Shown here: positions 33,371-46,204 of the stretch, piece after piece | How positions within the stretch are numbered: position 1 is the first letter of the stretch | How the letters are laid out: each line of letters begins with the position of its first letter | The notes under the pieces: model-generated | What the model saw: only the letters and a program-made list of their open reading frames with translations | Told to the model about the DNA's origin: nothing | Database searches by the model: none | Source of the DNA: Telopea speciosissima | Taxonomy: Eukaryota; Streptophyta; Magnoliopsida; Proteales; Proteaceae | Reading direction: 5' to 3' | NCBI RefSeq assembly: GCF_018873765.1 | Contig: NC_057925.1 | Span: forward strand, 49,364,010-49,428,009 | DNA: 64,000 bases | Made by a program: the position numbers and the translations under genes

Positions 33371-33536
33371 ATTGTCTCTATCCTTGTTTTGCGTGCAATC
33401 ATGTATGATAGGTACACAAAACCTTAAAAGACAAAAATAAAGAAGGGGGAAATAAGCATTAAAATCAAAACTCTCCTTTCTCTTTCAAAAACTAGTTTTA
33501 CTTCTCTTCCTTTCACTTGCAAGCAAGCCCAAATTT

Positions 33537-33960
33537 TAGGACTGTAAATGGATAATTGAAAATTTGAATTTGATCTGTATCTGTATTCATTTCGGGACAT
33601 CTCTATTAGTTTAGAGATAATCGGAAAAAAATCCGAATATTCCAATAAAAATCCGTTTAGAAAAAATTTTGAATATTTAATAATACAAAATTAAGTAAAT
33701 AATGATCTTGAGGGTTTTTTAAGATTCAACAAATTCTAGAATATGAGGAAAAGAGAATCATGATCAAAGAGATATGGATTGAGAATGAATTGTATCCGCT
33801 AAAAGGAGGAAGGTCCAAGTTATACAAGGCAAAGATGTAAGCGGATGGTCAAAAATCCAAATTAGATCCGCATCCGAAGCCATTTAGAGGTGTATTCGAC
33901 TAAGAAATATCCGGATCTGATCCGTATCCGAGCCAAATCCAATTCGTTTACATAGGCCTA
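33537..33960. mobile_element. hAT-like miniature element with ATCCG repeats, 424 bp
   Basis: Ends TAGGACTGTAAATGG and TTTACATAGGCCTA are imperfect inverted repeats. The 8-bp flanks CCAAATTT (33529-33536) and CCAAATTC (33961-33968) match at 7 of 8. Interior carries repeated ATCCGNAT/ATTNGGAT words. Confidence 0.65.
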
Positions 33961-34751
33961 CCAAATTCTTTGATCACAAGATAAGAATGAAGAATCGATG
34001 TCAATATGTCTTTTTTTAACCCTTAATTTTCATTTTAATTAAGGCACCCTTTAAGCTTTTCCCCCAAAAATAAAAAAAATAAAAAAAAATGGTGCAGTTA
34101 TAACTTCCATTTAATTGACCATGGTCTACACCTCATCCATAGGGTTTGTTTCTCGCAGTTGGTTATCCCTGATTTTACTAAAGAACAAAAAATCTGGAAT
34201 TAAAATGGGAATTTTTTTGGCAAGAGTATTAAAATGGGATTTGAGAGAGTTGTATTTTTAATATACGTTTTACTATTACCAAAAAAAATAAAAAAAAATT
34301 AGGAGTAGAGATGTTTGAGCAAGCAAGGAAAACCTGGTGCCCCTGGGTGTTGTACTGTTGTTGAAAGCACCATAAAAGTTTAAATCACATTTCAGGGAGG
34401 ATTTACTCCATATGGCTTGAGGTATCAATGCGGATCGCCCATATTGGGCGATCTGTATCGGTATCGATAGCCATTCATCCTGATACCGTATCTACGGAAT
34501 GGTACAGACTAGGGGTAAAACAGTCAAAAAAACCTGATAATTGAGAAAAATTAGGGGCAAATTTATCCGACACAGGCGGCGGATCCATATTGGTATCGTA
34601 TCGATTTAGAAGATGACCCATTTCCAGCCAGGATGGTAGTGGCAGTTTCTTCCGTCTAGAATTGATCTGTGCTCAGTGGAGTGGTGAACTGACTGTGACT
34701 CCTCTCAGTTTCTCATTCTTCCTCCAATCCAAAAGCAAACACTCTCCAGCA

Positions 34752-34964
34752 TGGATTTAGTTCCTGGTATCAGTGGCCACCAATATCGATACCAATACGT
34801 ATCGGATGAATCGGCTTGATTCCGGATCTAAACATCATTTTTCATTAAAGAAACCATATCCATACCGTATTGGCTGATCCATATCGGTCAGGTATCGGTA
34901 TTGGTCATGACCAGTACCGATATGAATTAATCGGCCAATCCGGATACCAATTCCTGAAACTGTG
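34752..34964. mobile_element. Miniature element with GGTATCGATACC-type repeats, 213 bp
   Basis: Perfect 10-bp duplication CTCTCCAGCA (34742-34751 and 34965-34974) flanks GATTTAGTTCCTGGTATC at the left and GATACCAATTCCTGAAAC at the right. Inside are many ATACCGATA/TATCGGTAT words. Related words at 34395-34625, 58830-58985 and 62930-63020 suggest more family members without clear edges. Confidence 0.75.
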
Positions 34965-35350
34965 CTCTCCAGCAATGCATGAGGTTGATATATATATCAT
35001 TAGGAAAGAGATCCTTGGCATTTATGTGGAAGGTGTGCAGCTTTTGCAACTTTGTAACCACATCCCATTTTTTAAGCCTGAAGGGAGGTAATTGAATTCT
35101 CTCTTTACAGGGACCCAAGGCTACACAATAATTGTTAGAACCCCAGCAGAATCTGATTTTCTGTTTATCCCAAAGCCCAGAGTAATTAGGTAGATGAAAG
35201 GGTTATTGAAACTTCTCTTTACATGTCTCAAATGTAAATACCAACAGAAAACAGTAAGAAAAGACAATTGCAAGGGAAATCTAAAACAAACGCATGATTA
35301 TTCTACAAGTGATTAATGAAATATCAAGATCCAATAATGAGGGTATAAAG

Positions 35351-38300
35351 TTAATTATGCTGGAGCTTTTGCTCCAAGAACTCGTTTTCCCTCCTGATGG
35401 CCTCAAGATCTGCTTGTAATTTGTTGATGTCTAAGCTACGGGAGGACATGGTTGTAAGTTTTGCATCCTGCTCAGCTGCTTCCCGTCGTGTTCTGTCAAT
35501 GGAAAGGATCTTCTCAGAGATTTGCTGAAAGCTCTCATGGATGCTGGTGAGGAGCCTGTAGGCCTGCCGCCTCACTGGGTCTTTCTTTGCATCCCTGCAG
35601 AACAAGTCCAGAGCAAAGATTACCCACACTTCCTAATATAAGGTCATCTGAATGCATTTGATCTCCTTCTAGAGGTACATAGGGTCTGACAATGACTGTT
35701 AGAAGAAGGGATCAACATAAAAAAACTAAGCTGTTTTGGACTTGGCAAATGCATATCCCAGTTATTTGACTTCTAAAAGGCAAAAAGGAGAGAAGTCAAT
35801 GAGAGCAGCAAAGTCAAGTTCTCGGTCTTGAAATCATTGTGCTAGCCTGCTAGGCAGGGTTTCATTCCATGGTATTGGACCGAAAGGGAAATCACCCTTA
35901 ATATAATATATGAAATACCGAGTTTGCTACTGATCCTTAGCCGTCCAGTCTACTATAATTTTTCAGGACTGCTGCATATATTTTGTCCCTCTAAATGAAG
36001 ACTAGATAAGTCAAATAATATGATCAGCTCAAATTCTCTGAGACTGGACCGACAGAGGGTAGCCAGGTCCCCCAGCGATTGTGCACCAATCAGAATAGCA
36101 GAGGACCTCAAGCTCCAGTTTTTCTGTCACAAAGAAAGTCCAAGGCAGGTGCAAATTGACAGACCTTAGCTGCAATGTTAATACCTGAAAACCATTTCCT
36201 CAAGCACTGCATAGGACCGATGAAGGCGCTCTTGAATGGAATTACTCTCTAATTGAAGCTCCCGAGTCTCTTGTAAGATCCTCTCAACGTCTGCATCTTG
36301 TTTCCTGCTGTTCTTCGTAATCTCAGTTATTCTCTGGATGTAGGATTTTCTTGAAGCAATTTTGGTTTGGTTCTCAAGCTCAGCAGAAAGTCTAGAATGA
36401 TCCTCCTTCCTAGAAGTAATGAGACAATGGAGAGGAAGTCACAATATATGAAGTTAAAAGTACGTGCATAGAGACATTTATGAACTACTAAGTACCAACA
36501 AAATGCAAGAGAACAAAAATGGAAAATTTATTTTGGTTTCTTGCCAAGTCATGCCTCATGCAAAAGCAATAAACATTAGAAGATGAAATATTAAGACAAG
36601 CCCTTGCTTCACCATCCCCAGTAAACATGTTCACATAGAAAACTATTCCACTGAAAATCTGCCTGACCATTCGAGTGGTAGCTAACATTACAAGGACATA
36701 AATTTAACTGCAGAGTAAATCTGTCAACTCGTAAAAATATATCAAGTTTGAGCCATTGAATAGAAAGGTAATTTCTTTGTTCATGAATTTGGAGTAAAGC
36801 TCTATTCCACCTTTGACAGAATATCCCAGATAGATGTGTGGGTGGATTATATGTACGTAATGGAGACAGGACTCGAGCCACCAAGTGTTTCTTTCTATTA
36901 TTTGTTAAATCATCATATTTTTCCAATTAAAGAAGGCCTCCAAATTCTCATTAATAATTACCCTTAAAATGAATCCAAGAACTTTGTACCTCTGTTGTTC
37001 CTTGGTTGGCTAGAATTTCATATCTATGAAGTAGAGCTATATTGATTTTGAACTTACTAACCAAACAGTATGACAAGGGAGTGATGTAGGAGGCACTGGA
37101 ATATCCAAACCAACACATATTGAGTTATGGTGTGAGGACTATCTTCAAATCACCTGTGGAATGTGGATATAATTGAATTTAGGGAAGCCAGGGAACTTAG
37201 GATCAGATTCCAAGGATAAACAAAGGACTAAATACGACTTGAAAGTGGGGGGAGTTTGTGTAGAATAAATTAAGAAAACGAATTAACTAATGAGTTAAAT
37301 AAGAGAGGTAATTAGTCAAAATAAGCAAAATCTGCAATTCACCAAAAAAAAATTGGGAAATTAAATTCTTATTAGGAATTAGACCAAGGCCTTTAGAAAG
37401 GTCGGTAGTTTTGAAATCTTGGACAGGGTGGTTGAGTTTGAGTTAGTTTCTCCAGATATTTGGATGATGGTGAGAGAGGTACAACCAGAGTCCGTCAAAG
37501 AAACCCCTACTCTAGCTGAATCTATAAATTATGTTGAGCATTTGGAATACTTTAAGGTTTGACGAGTACAGAATTTGAATAATCCATAATGGAGAAAATA
37601 AAAAAATTCAAGTTCCAATATTTAGGAATAATTCAATGTAGAATATAGAAGACCAGAATCTAGGGTACAGAGAAAAGAAAAGGGAGAAGAAACAAGATTA
37701 CAAGGAGTATAGTGAAGAACAGCAAAATCCAAAAAGCAAACAAAACACTCAGGATCTCCCAGAGTTTCAGAAACAGGGTTGCTCCCAACTCAAACTCAAT
37801 ATTTCTAATGACTAAATAACTTATAACCAGGACTCCCATGCTTTCAGCGTGGACAATCTTCATTTGAATTTTTGAGTGACTATTCGAGTTTTCCATTACT
37901 TCTCTTTAAGGTTATTTTTGAAAGGTAAAAAATTATTGTTTGTTTGAAAGTTCAATGAATTGCCTTTCCAACAGAACAAAATCTTACTGTTACAAGCTGG
38001 TCATAGTCAATTTACCACTGAAGTGTCAGTCTGTGATACAATTTCTATTTTAGCACTTTCGATCTGATAAGGAGTATGATTCAAAGTCTACTGTCTTCAA
38101 CAAAGGGATCAAGCATTGACTAAAGTTGACAAAACTGTAATTTACAGTCAAGGGGTCTCACATTATAGTAGGAGGGCTTCAAAGTCTTTGTGCTCTTATT
38201 AGTAAGAGTAGGATTTTACAATAAGGTCTAGAAAAAGATGGGTTCCAAGGTTACTAAAATGTAGCTGAAAAGAAATTGGTGAATCTTGAGGGATATCGCT

Positions 38301-41300
38301 TCTCCTTGGCTGCAAGCTTGTTTTGACTGCTGTTTTCCATTGTTAGATTGCTTTTTTGATTATTTCTACTGTTCTTGCAACTCTTGGTGAGTTCTTTCCA
38401 GTTCTTGAATATCCTTGGCTTGAACTGACCCTAACCCACTGTTTGACGAGAATCTCTAATTTTTTTTTCTTCCAGAAACTATTTTTCTTGAGGCCCCAAT
38501 TGATTGTTAGCATCCAGAGTTTTCAAGGCGCTGGCCAGGGCCTTGGGGCTTGAGTCCTGGACTTGGCAAGGCTTTATTGATCAATTCATGCACAAAACAG
38601 GTTTAGTTTAGAACCTTTCAGGTTATGTTAGTACTTATTGATTACTCATATCCTGACCTAGTTATGTTAAAATTTAGTCTACTTGGTGGTAATAATGTAA
38701 CATAAAGTAGAAACCAAAGAGGAGACATGAAGCATCCACCAATCAATCCATGATCATTCAGCAATCATAAAAACATGCAATAAATGATCAAGGAAGTGTT
38801 TGCTTTTCTACCATGATCTTAGGACTTGGCTAGACTTTGTTTTCCCAATTTTAACCCCCTCAAAGAAATGAAGCTGCAATAAGGTGCAACACAAAAGTAT
38901 ATATACCATACATGATTTTTTTTTTCTTTTTCTTTTTTTTTTTTCACAGTAAAACCTGGGCAGGCAACCAAGGCGACACCTAGACAAGGCCAAGTGGGGG
39001 CCAAGTTGTAAAAGAAACTAGGCAAGTTGTTGAGGAAAGGGGTCTATTTGTGTGTGAAAAAACTATTTTGTTCTTCCAAGTGCTATAACGAGTAACCAGG
39101 TTCCAAGCATTGAGAGTGTGTGTCCTTGAGCCAGGAGCATCAAACTGGAGATATCATGCTGCTCAAGAGACTTTGTCATCAAGTTGAGCAATCCATGAGG
39201 ATTCAAGCAACTCGTGCCAAGATTGGAAGATCTTTTTAGTTTGCTTGAATGTGTTCCTAGGTTTCCTAGGATATGTTTTTCATCTTGTGTTTATTTAGAT
39301 GATCCTAGGATGTAATGATCCCAAGAGCTCAAAGTTCATTTAATCACCTAATGACCTAAATTGGAATACCTAAGATAGGTGGTTATTAGTGTAGACTGAC
39401 TAAGTCAAATGGACCTAATGATTAACACTCATCATGAATCTTGACTTTTCCCTCAAGTAACCTATTAGACCTTATTGTGGTTCACTTGGCATGGTATATG
39501 TATTAACAAGAAGACTGTGGTTGATCATGGTGGTGACCTGGTAAAGGTTGATAGATCCTGGAAAACTATAACTGGTTGATCACAAGGTGATCATTGTGTG
39601 AGGGTGTTATTCCTACTTTGATAAGAAAAGTGGTTTAGTGGATTCCAAGCGGGGTACTTGAAGAGTGGACATAGGACGGTATTGAAGCCATGCCAAACCA
39701 CTATACAGTTGGTGTGTGTAATCTCCATTTCTCTCTATCTCCTACTTTAGTTAAACTGCGTTTTTGTTTACTGATGAGCACATTTATGTGTGAAATCTTA
39801 GGGCATAAAGCATACATTTTACCACATTGGACAGAGTTACTTTGGTGCTTTCTTGTGTTTTTCAGGTTTTGGGCTATTCTGGACTATCGGGAGCTACATG
39901 TCCCAAGTTACACGTAAAGTTACCATTTTTCCTTCCATGGCTATAAAGAGGATTAAATTTGGAGCAAGTTGGACGTGACGGAACGCAAGTACGCATTCGT
40001 CTAGCCCACCGTACAGTTGATTATTCTTTTCAGCCCAAGAAAGGATAATGGGTCAGAAAGAAGCTGCAGTGCAAGCCCATAGTCAGTCTACCACTGCCCA
40101 AGGACATTTTTGACATTATAGAAGATATTTCTAAGCAATGGTGGAGATTTATTGCACGTATAGGGCCGTTTCAGCAATTTTGCATTCTTGAAAAGAGAGA
40201 AGGACTGCTACCCACATGGAGGGACCCACATTACCATTAGATTCCATTAATTTTGAAGGCCCACAAGGTATCTACGATTTTTATGGGCTGCATTTAATGA
40301 CCCACGATTTTTAGAGGACACATTGGGGATTTTGTTATTTGGTTGAGTGGAATCCTAGTCATCACTCTCTCTCCTCCTCCAACTTTTCAAGGGCATTCCT
40401 GGAATTTCACTTGGGATAGATTTATTTTGAAAGATAATTTCTCATCTATGGAAGGTTGAAAAATCAAAGATGCTTTGATTTTATTGCTTGGAGAAGATAT
40501 CTACAAAGAAAAGGAAGCACAAGTTAGAATTAGAAATTTACTTTTCTAGAAATAGAAGGTTTATGTAAACAATATTCTTTTCTCTCCCTCTTTCTATTTT
40601 TTTTCCTTTTTTTCTTGGGATTCAAGGCAATGTAAAGGAGGAAGGAGAAGAGAATATTCTCTTTTTTTAGGGAATATTTCTCCTACACTTCCCTCTTCTC
40701 TCTTCTCCCCTTTCCCCTATAAATACCCCCTACCTCTCTTGTAAATTTTGCTCATTCACTTAGTGAAATTTCTTCTCTTCTTCTCCTTCTAATTTGTGAT
40801 TTTTGGCTTTTCTAAGTTCTAGTTTGCTTTTATGATTTTCATTTAATGGTTATAATAGGTTTAGTTTATGCTTTAATTTCAATTTAAGTCTTCAATTGGG
40901 TTGTAATTTCTTAATTCTAGTTTAGGTTTTAAGTCTTCTAGTCTAAGTTCTTAAGTTGATGACAAGACTTGAAGATTTAGAAGAGGAGGCCATGGTAAGT
41001 ATATGCAAGTATTCAAGATTTTCAATTACATTCATGCAAGCACATCTAGGTTTTACTATCTAAACTCTCAATCTCATTCTCCATCTCCTCTATCTCTCTC
41101 TATCTTCTTCTTCTTCTCCCTCTATTTCTTTTATTTTAATTTTATATGGTTGTGGTTTGTGGATGCATTTTTATTCCCTTATTTCTTTTTATGTGGTTAA
41201 TATGTGTGGCTGCATTTTTATTCCTTTCAATTCGCTTTAGTTTGATAGGTTAGATGCTCATGTGTTAGGACGCCGATTTAATCCCTTAATTTTGTTAGAT

Positions 41301-44300
41301 GCTTATGAGTTAGGATGCATTGATTTTCGTTAGTTTAATTAGTTTAATTTAACACTTTAATTTGGTTCACTTTGCATTATTTTTAAGTCAGTTAAATAGA
41401 GTGGTGTATATCTCCTCGTGTCCGACCCGTAGCTACGATTGACCCGTACGCTTGCGGTTTTATTTTAACTCAAACATTTACTAACAATTTCATTGGAGAT
41501 TTGAGATTGTGTAAAAAGGGTTTTAAAATTTGGGTAAAATTCTGCATTACCCAATTACCCCTCCCCCCTCTTGGGTTGCCTATACGGTCCAACACAAGTG
41601 AAGGCCTTGCCCACTCTAAAGGGCCTTGGGCCCTAGGCGAGGCCATGAAAACTATGATTGTTATTTTTTCTTCAAAGGTTCACTCTTTTCCAATCAAGAA
41701 TCCGTTTTTACTTCCTTATGATTAAGCCCAATCAGTAAAATGCATATTACATGCTAAATTAGTAAACCATTCTTGATTTGGTGAGGATTGTTTGCTTGGG
41801 GAGAATCACTAACTATGCTGAGATCTCCAAACCATCCCATATCATATCTCATAATCCAAAAACAGTACTCATAAGGAATCCAAGACTCTTTAAGCAAAAT
41901 ACCTCTTCTGAATCTCGAATATGACTGCCTCCGTTTCCAGTTCAAATTCTTTAACCTTTTGGAGCTTTTCCAGCATCTCTGGCTTTTCCGCACAAAGTGA
42001 ATCTTCGACGCTTCTTTTTCTTTCCTCCAGAGGTTTTCTGAAAGCATCCCTGCACCAGATATTACCCCAAGTCAATTCTCAAATAACCATGCCAACAAAC
42101 AGCTCTAGTCTTATTAAATTCTGTGGCCATGTTCATAAGTGGTGCTCAAGAATAAACATGATATGGTCATCCATGTCAGCAAATTTGTCAATTTGTCTTA
42201 TGGAAATGAAAAGAACAGAAATTTCCTACCACTGGACCTCCAATTCCACAAGTTTCTGCCTCCCTGCTTCCACCTGCTTATTGAGCTCTTCTACATAGAA
42301 GTCAACAGGATGTTTTTCATCAAATGCCATTTCTTCCACTGCTTTCAACAGCTCGAGTTCATTTTCAAGATGATGATATTCCGAAGCCTGATCAGTCAAC
42401 TGCTCCACCAGCATGTTTTCTTGATTTCGTAAATCTTCAATTTCAGTTCTTAGCTGCAAGAAAGCAAGTAACCAAAATCTTAGCAAGAAAAGGGCAAACA
42501 AATTTCTCACCCCTATGGAATTATTCTTCCTCAATAATGAGATGGCACTAATCATATTCCTCTTTTTTTTTTGCCTTTTGTTTTCAATTTTTCGAAGTTT
42601 TGTCTAAGGTATTACTTATCTCCAGATACTTCTGGATTTTCATCAGAATTATCTTATAATGTCAAGCACCAGCAGTGATTTCAAGATAATCATAAATATT
42701 CTAGAGCTCTTGCGTAAACAGATGTCACTTCACTTCAACCTGATAGGTGACAGCTCAGTAGTACTATGCCCACATCCTTTTGAATCATTTCCAGTATGAA
42801 AATAAAGCAGATACACAACAGATCCATCTGATTAGGTTTACTTAATTTACCTTGGATAATTGTTCTTTACGTGATATGTTCTGTCCAAACTCTGCAACAA
42901 GGGTACCATGTCTCTGGGCTGTATGTTCTTCAGTAACAATTGCATCTGTCCATGAATGCTCAAATTCTTTCATTGGGATTTTGAGATCTTCCACTTCACT
43001 CAGCTCCTCTTTCTCCATGGACTTCAGAGACCTTGTTTCAGGTATGAGGGCAACGGCTGGTTCATTCCCCTGTTCTGAAATCAATTCAGCCTCAAGGGAC
43101 CCATGGAGAAAGGTGTCATCAGTCAGAGGGTCTGATGACACTGGTTCCAGCTTCAGCTCTTTCAATCTACTCATTACAGTCTCATTATTCCGATTCACCC
43201 CTGAATGATCAGCCTCTTCTATCCTATCCTTCAAAGAATCTTTATATTTATCTTCCTCTCCTCTTAATCTAGCCTTGATCTCCTTTCTGTTTGCAGCATT
43301 TCTGCCTTGTGAAGTTTCTGATATTTTCTCCACCAAAAATCTCACCAATTTATGAGAGTCTTCTTCAGAAGGATACAGGAACTGCCGTAAGCAACACATA
43401 AATTCTGCTTAAGAATAATTTCAGAACAATAAGAATAAGATAGCCAAATCATAAGAAGAATGGACTAGAGAACAACTAAATTAATGAGGATTAAAAGAAG
43501 TGGTAACAGAGTCAATATGTTTTAGGATCTGAAAGTGCATCAATCAACAAAAATTCCTATCCTAAGATAACATGAAAGAAACCAGCAAAATTTGGGAGAG
43601 GAACAAACATATAAGCCAGTTAATCATTTCCAGATAGAGTGTCCACAACAACAGAAAACAGAAAACAGGATCTTCTAGTAATATTTTCCATATTTTTCAT
43701 TGGCTTAACAGCCAGGCCTTTTGGTTGTTTCGCGTATAGACCAATGTGTATCAGTTGACCAAGGCATGCCTATTAAGTATAGAGTTGTGCTTATCTGGAA
43801 GGTTAACTTCAGCGATTGTCACTTTGTCAGTATAGCTGGTGCAAGCTCTATATTCGGCAATTCTTTGCCCAGTGCATAGTGCAAAGGCAGAGCAAATTCC
43901 CTGTGTACTACATATTCAGATATACAAATTTCACTCCAATTGTAAATCTATTAACTTTCAATTAAAGGGCTAAAAGAAAATAGAAATTCTAAGATAAAAC
44001 TAGACCCAAAACATGTTAATGCAAGGGGAAAGACCCCTGAACCGTTCTGGCCTGGCAGTGAAGGTCAATGAATGATTCAGAGACAAGGAGAATCTGGGAG
44101 AGAGCGTTTTATGTATCGAGGTGCATTTCTTTTCCCCTTTCATCAGAGGGTCTTCTACTGAACAACTGATCAAATGGAATTTAAATAAAATGGATTCATT
44201 CCGCTTAGAAACAGCAGTTTGAAACTAGTGAGACACCTGATGGAAGCTCAAATCTCCTCTGTAACCCAGACTTTTAATAGCGGCCGAGATTTCGGTACAG

Positions 44301-44494
44301 ATCTTGAATTGCTCTGCCATTGAATCCGGCAACAAAGTTGAAAACGATGAAGACTCGTCGATCAGGTGAAGAGATTGAGAGCAAATAGAAACCAAGGCTG
44401 TAGGAGTCAAGTTTTTGACGGAAGTGATTCCTACGGGAAGAGAAACTCCCCAATTCTCAAGAGAGTTCAACAGAATTTCTTGAGCTTCTTCCAT
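35351..44494 (-). CDS. CCDC22: CCDC22 homologue (Commander/CCC complex subunit)
   Basis: Exons in coding order: 44237-44494, 42851-43381, 42230-42453, 41903-42049, 36185-36409, 35351-35594; 543 codons (542 residues), all phases agree, stop TAA. Residues 1-105 form the NN-CH-type head (MEEAQEILLNSLENWGV, then LGYRGDLSFHQFLYPSEED), which aligns well with animal CCDC22 (its FLYPSE motif is retained). Residues about 105-265 are a charged linker; about 265-542 are predominantly coiled coil (ELELLKAVEEMAF, RITEITKNSRKQDADVERI, NKLQADLEAIRRENEFLEQK). In animals CCDC22 pairs with CCDC93 and COMMD proteins to recycle endosomal cargo with the WASH/Retriever machinery; a similar scaffold role in plants is inferred. 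Intron 4 spans 36410-41902 and contains a hAT element holding a gypsy solo LTR. A hAT-like insertion lies 110 bp upstream of the ATG. Confidence 0.93.
38511..41656. mobile_element. hAT-like element, CATAGTTTTCA ends, 3.1 kb with nested LTR
   Basis: Left end AGAGTTTTCAAGGCGCTGG and right end GGCCATGAAAACTATG are imperfect inverted repeats of the CATAGTTNTCA type. The flanks ATTGTTAG (38503-38510) and ATTGTTAT (41657-41664) match at 7 of 8. GGCCTTG/CAAGGCC words lie near both ends. Interior contains the solo LTR at 39772-41476 and no recognisable transposase. Confidence 0.65.
39772..41476 (+). mobile_element. Solo LTR, 1.7 kb, Ty3/gypsy Athila/Tat-like
   Basis: Starts TGATGAGCACATT and ends AACTCAAACA between perfect TTTAC duplications (39767-39771 and 41477-41481). 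A TATA box sits in CCCTATAAATACCCCC near 40720. The 3' end has the CGTGTCCGACCCGTAGCTAC and GTACGCTTGCGG motifs often seen at the ends of Athila/Tat LTRs. No internal genes remain. Confidence 0.87.
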
Positions 44495-44603
44495 GACTGC
44501 AACACAGACACTACTGGTGTTAGGGTTGGGTTTCCAGTTTCTGCTCTCTTCTGCTATTCAAAGGTTGAAACTTGAAAAATTGAAAACTGGGATAACACAT
44601 GAA

Positions 44604-45272
44604 AGGGTGTTTAAGCGGTCTGGCTTGGTTTGATTCGGTTCAGCATGCTTAGGAATAGAAATTGAAACCAAACCGTTTAAATAAACAATAAAAAAGAGGA
44701 CCTGAACCGTTTACCAACAGTTTTGAGTTAAATGGTTAAATGATTTTATTAATTTTTTTATTCAAAAGGCTTCTTTTCTTTTAAATTATTTTTTTGAAAT
44801 AAATGTAAAATTAATATTGAATTGAATTATTTATTTTTATATGGCTTTTTTTAATAATTGAAGGTTATAGCTCTTTATATGTGTTTTTTTTATAATAATT
44901 GTAAGATTATAGTTGTTTATTATTTATTTTAATCATGAATGATGTAACTTACTATGTATATATTAATTGGGCAAAAGAACGCTGCCTGGGCCTCTAGAGC
45001 ACGCACTGGCCAATGGGAATGTACGTGCAAGCATCGGGTGGGGTTTTCGCTTTTTCATGGGGACAGTATTTTCCATGGAGACATGACAGTTCTGTGTCTA
45101 AGCGCAAGAGCCACGTTGGCCACATGACCAAGTAGCATTCTTTTTTCCATATAATAATTAATTTTAAACGCTTACTTAAATAGATCAGTTCAGTTTAAAC
45201 CATTGTATTGAAACGATCTCAATTTTAAAATAAAAATCGAACTATTTAAACAGTCACTTTGGTTGACACCCT
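44604..45272. mobile_element. hAT-like element upstream of CCDC22, with nested miniature element
   Basis: Ends AGGGTGTTTAAG and TTGACACCCT are weakly inverted; the flanks CACATGAA (44596-44603) and CACCTTAA (45273-45280) match at 6 of 8. Repeated AACCGTTTA/TAAACNGTT words near both ends resemble subterminal repeats. The left edge is 110 bp before the CCDC22 start codon. Confidence 0.55.
44969..45148. mobile_element. Miniature element, CTGCCTGG type, nested
   Basis: Left GGCAAAAGAACGCTGCCTGG pairs with right CCAAGTAGCATTCTTTTTTC. It is flanked by A/T-rich words (ATATTAATT and ATATAATAATT) consistent with a roughly 9-bp duplication. Related copies are seen near 32970-33145 and in the duplication at 25261-25475. 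Confidence 0.6.
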
Positions 45273-45630
45273 CACCTTAATGCTGTAAAAGGAAGGGCAA
45301 AAGGTGTGTACATTACTCCAACACACTCTCTCATCTATGACTATGCATTCATTGACTTGGCGTGGGAGATGTTCTGCTCTTAAGATCCTGTTTGGATACT
45401 GAGGAGTCTGAGTGGGAGAGTTTACTTATGGAGTGAAAAGAGGAGAATCATTGTAGCATCTCACCTTTGAAGAACTTGCTTTCCGTGCATCCTGTAACAT
45501 GAATCACTTCATACAGTTATGAATTGACTTCAGGATTCTCCATTCCTATGGTCTGAAAAGTTGGAAGTGAAATGAAGTCCAATGTGTTTCCAGTTCAAAT
45601 TTTGTTTCTGCATTTTTCATGCATGCTAAC

Positions 45631-46204
45631 TGATATGTCAAGAAACATCAGTCGACCCGAAACTATGTGTATAAGGAACGAGTTGAGGCCATGAAGGGCG
45701 AGTGCGAGATGACCAGATTCATGAAGAGCGAGGTCTGGGTGGACACCAGACCTCACAAAGCGCACACGCGAAGACGGACCTCGTGTCGTTGCAAGGAGTC
45801 GCCAGGCTGACTCTCTTGCGAGGGCAACCTTACCCGTTCAGGAGGGGACAACCTGAACACTTCATTCTGTTAACACAAAGCCTACCATGAACTACCGTGG
45901 CCTGAGATTATCGTCCATATGGCGCCTAATAAGGCACGAAGGAGATCAAGGGATCAATGCTATCCCTAAAATCTCTCACTCCATGCCGAGGACTCTACAT
46001 CCCTATTAGGGCACAATCCTGCCCACCATCATCTATAAATAACGGGGTAAAATCCTTCCATAATCATCGGATTTCTATTATCATTATCTGTTGCTAAGAG
46101 TTCTGACTTAGGCATCGGAGTGGAGATACCGGCACAGCCTGGCCCTCTCTTGCTAATTCTGTTTTGCAAGAACAGATCGCTCCGGCACAATTCATGACGC
46201 AACA
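45631..46204 (+). mobile_element. Solo LTR, 574 bp
   Basis: Begins TGATATGTCAAGAAAC and ends CATGACGCAACA, flanked by perfect CTAAC duplications (45626-45630 and 46205-46209). A TATA-type word (CTATAAATAACGG) near 46031 and a GGCATCGGAGTGGAGATACC block downstream are typical of U3/R of plant gypsy-like LTRs. The same terminal words recur, inverted, at 59389-60083. Confidence 0.88.

Larger units (their letters stand above)
31884..35350. other. Intergenic region, rich in miniature elements
   Basis: Upstream of the transporter (its 5'UTR probably runs to about 32080) and downstream of CCDC22. It holds three delimited miniature elements (33193-33370, 33537-33960, 34752-34964), a CTGCCTTGGCC-type repeat at about 32970-33145 related to 44969-45148, a block at 32340-32480 and 32730-32900 with repeated GATTNGATC-like words, and GGTATCGATA-type repeats at 34395-34625. 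No gene seen. Confidence 0.6.

Noticed and set aside
42852-43208. Plus-strand frame opposite CCDC22 exon 2
   Set aside because: Antisense shadow of a well-supported coding exon.
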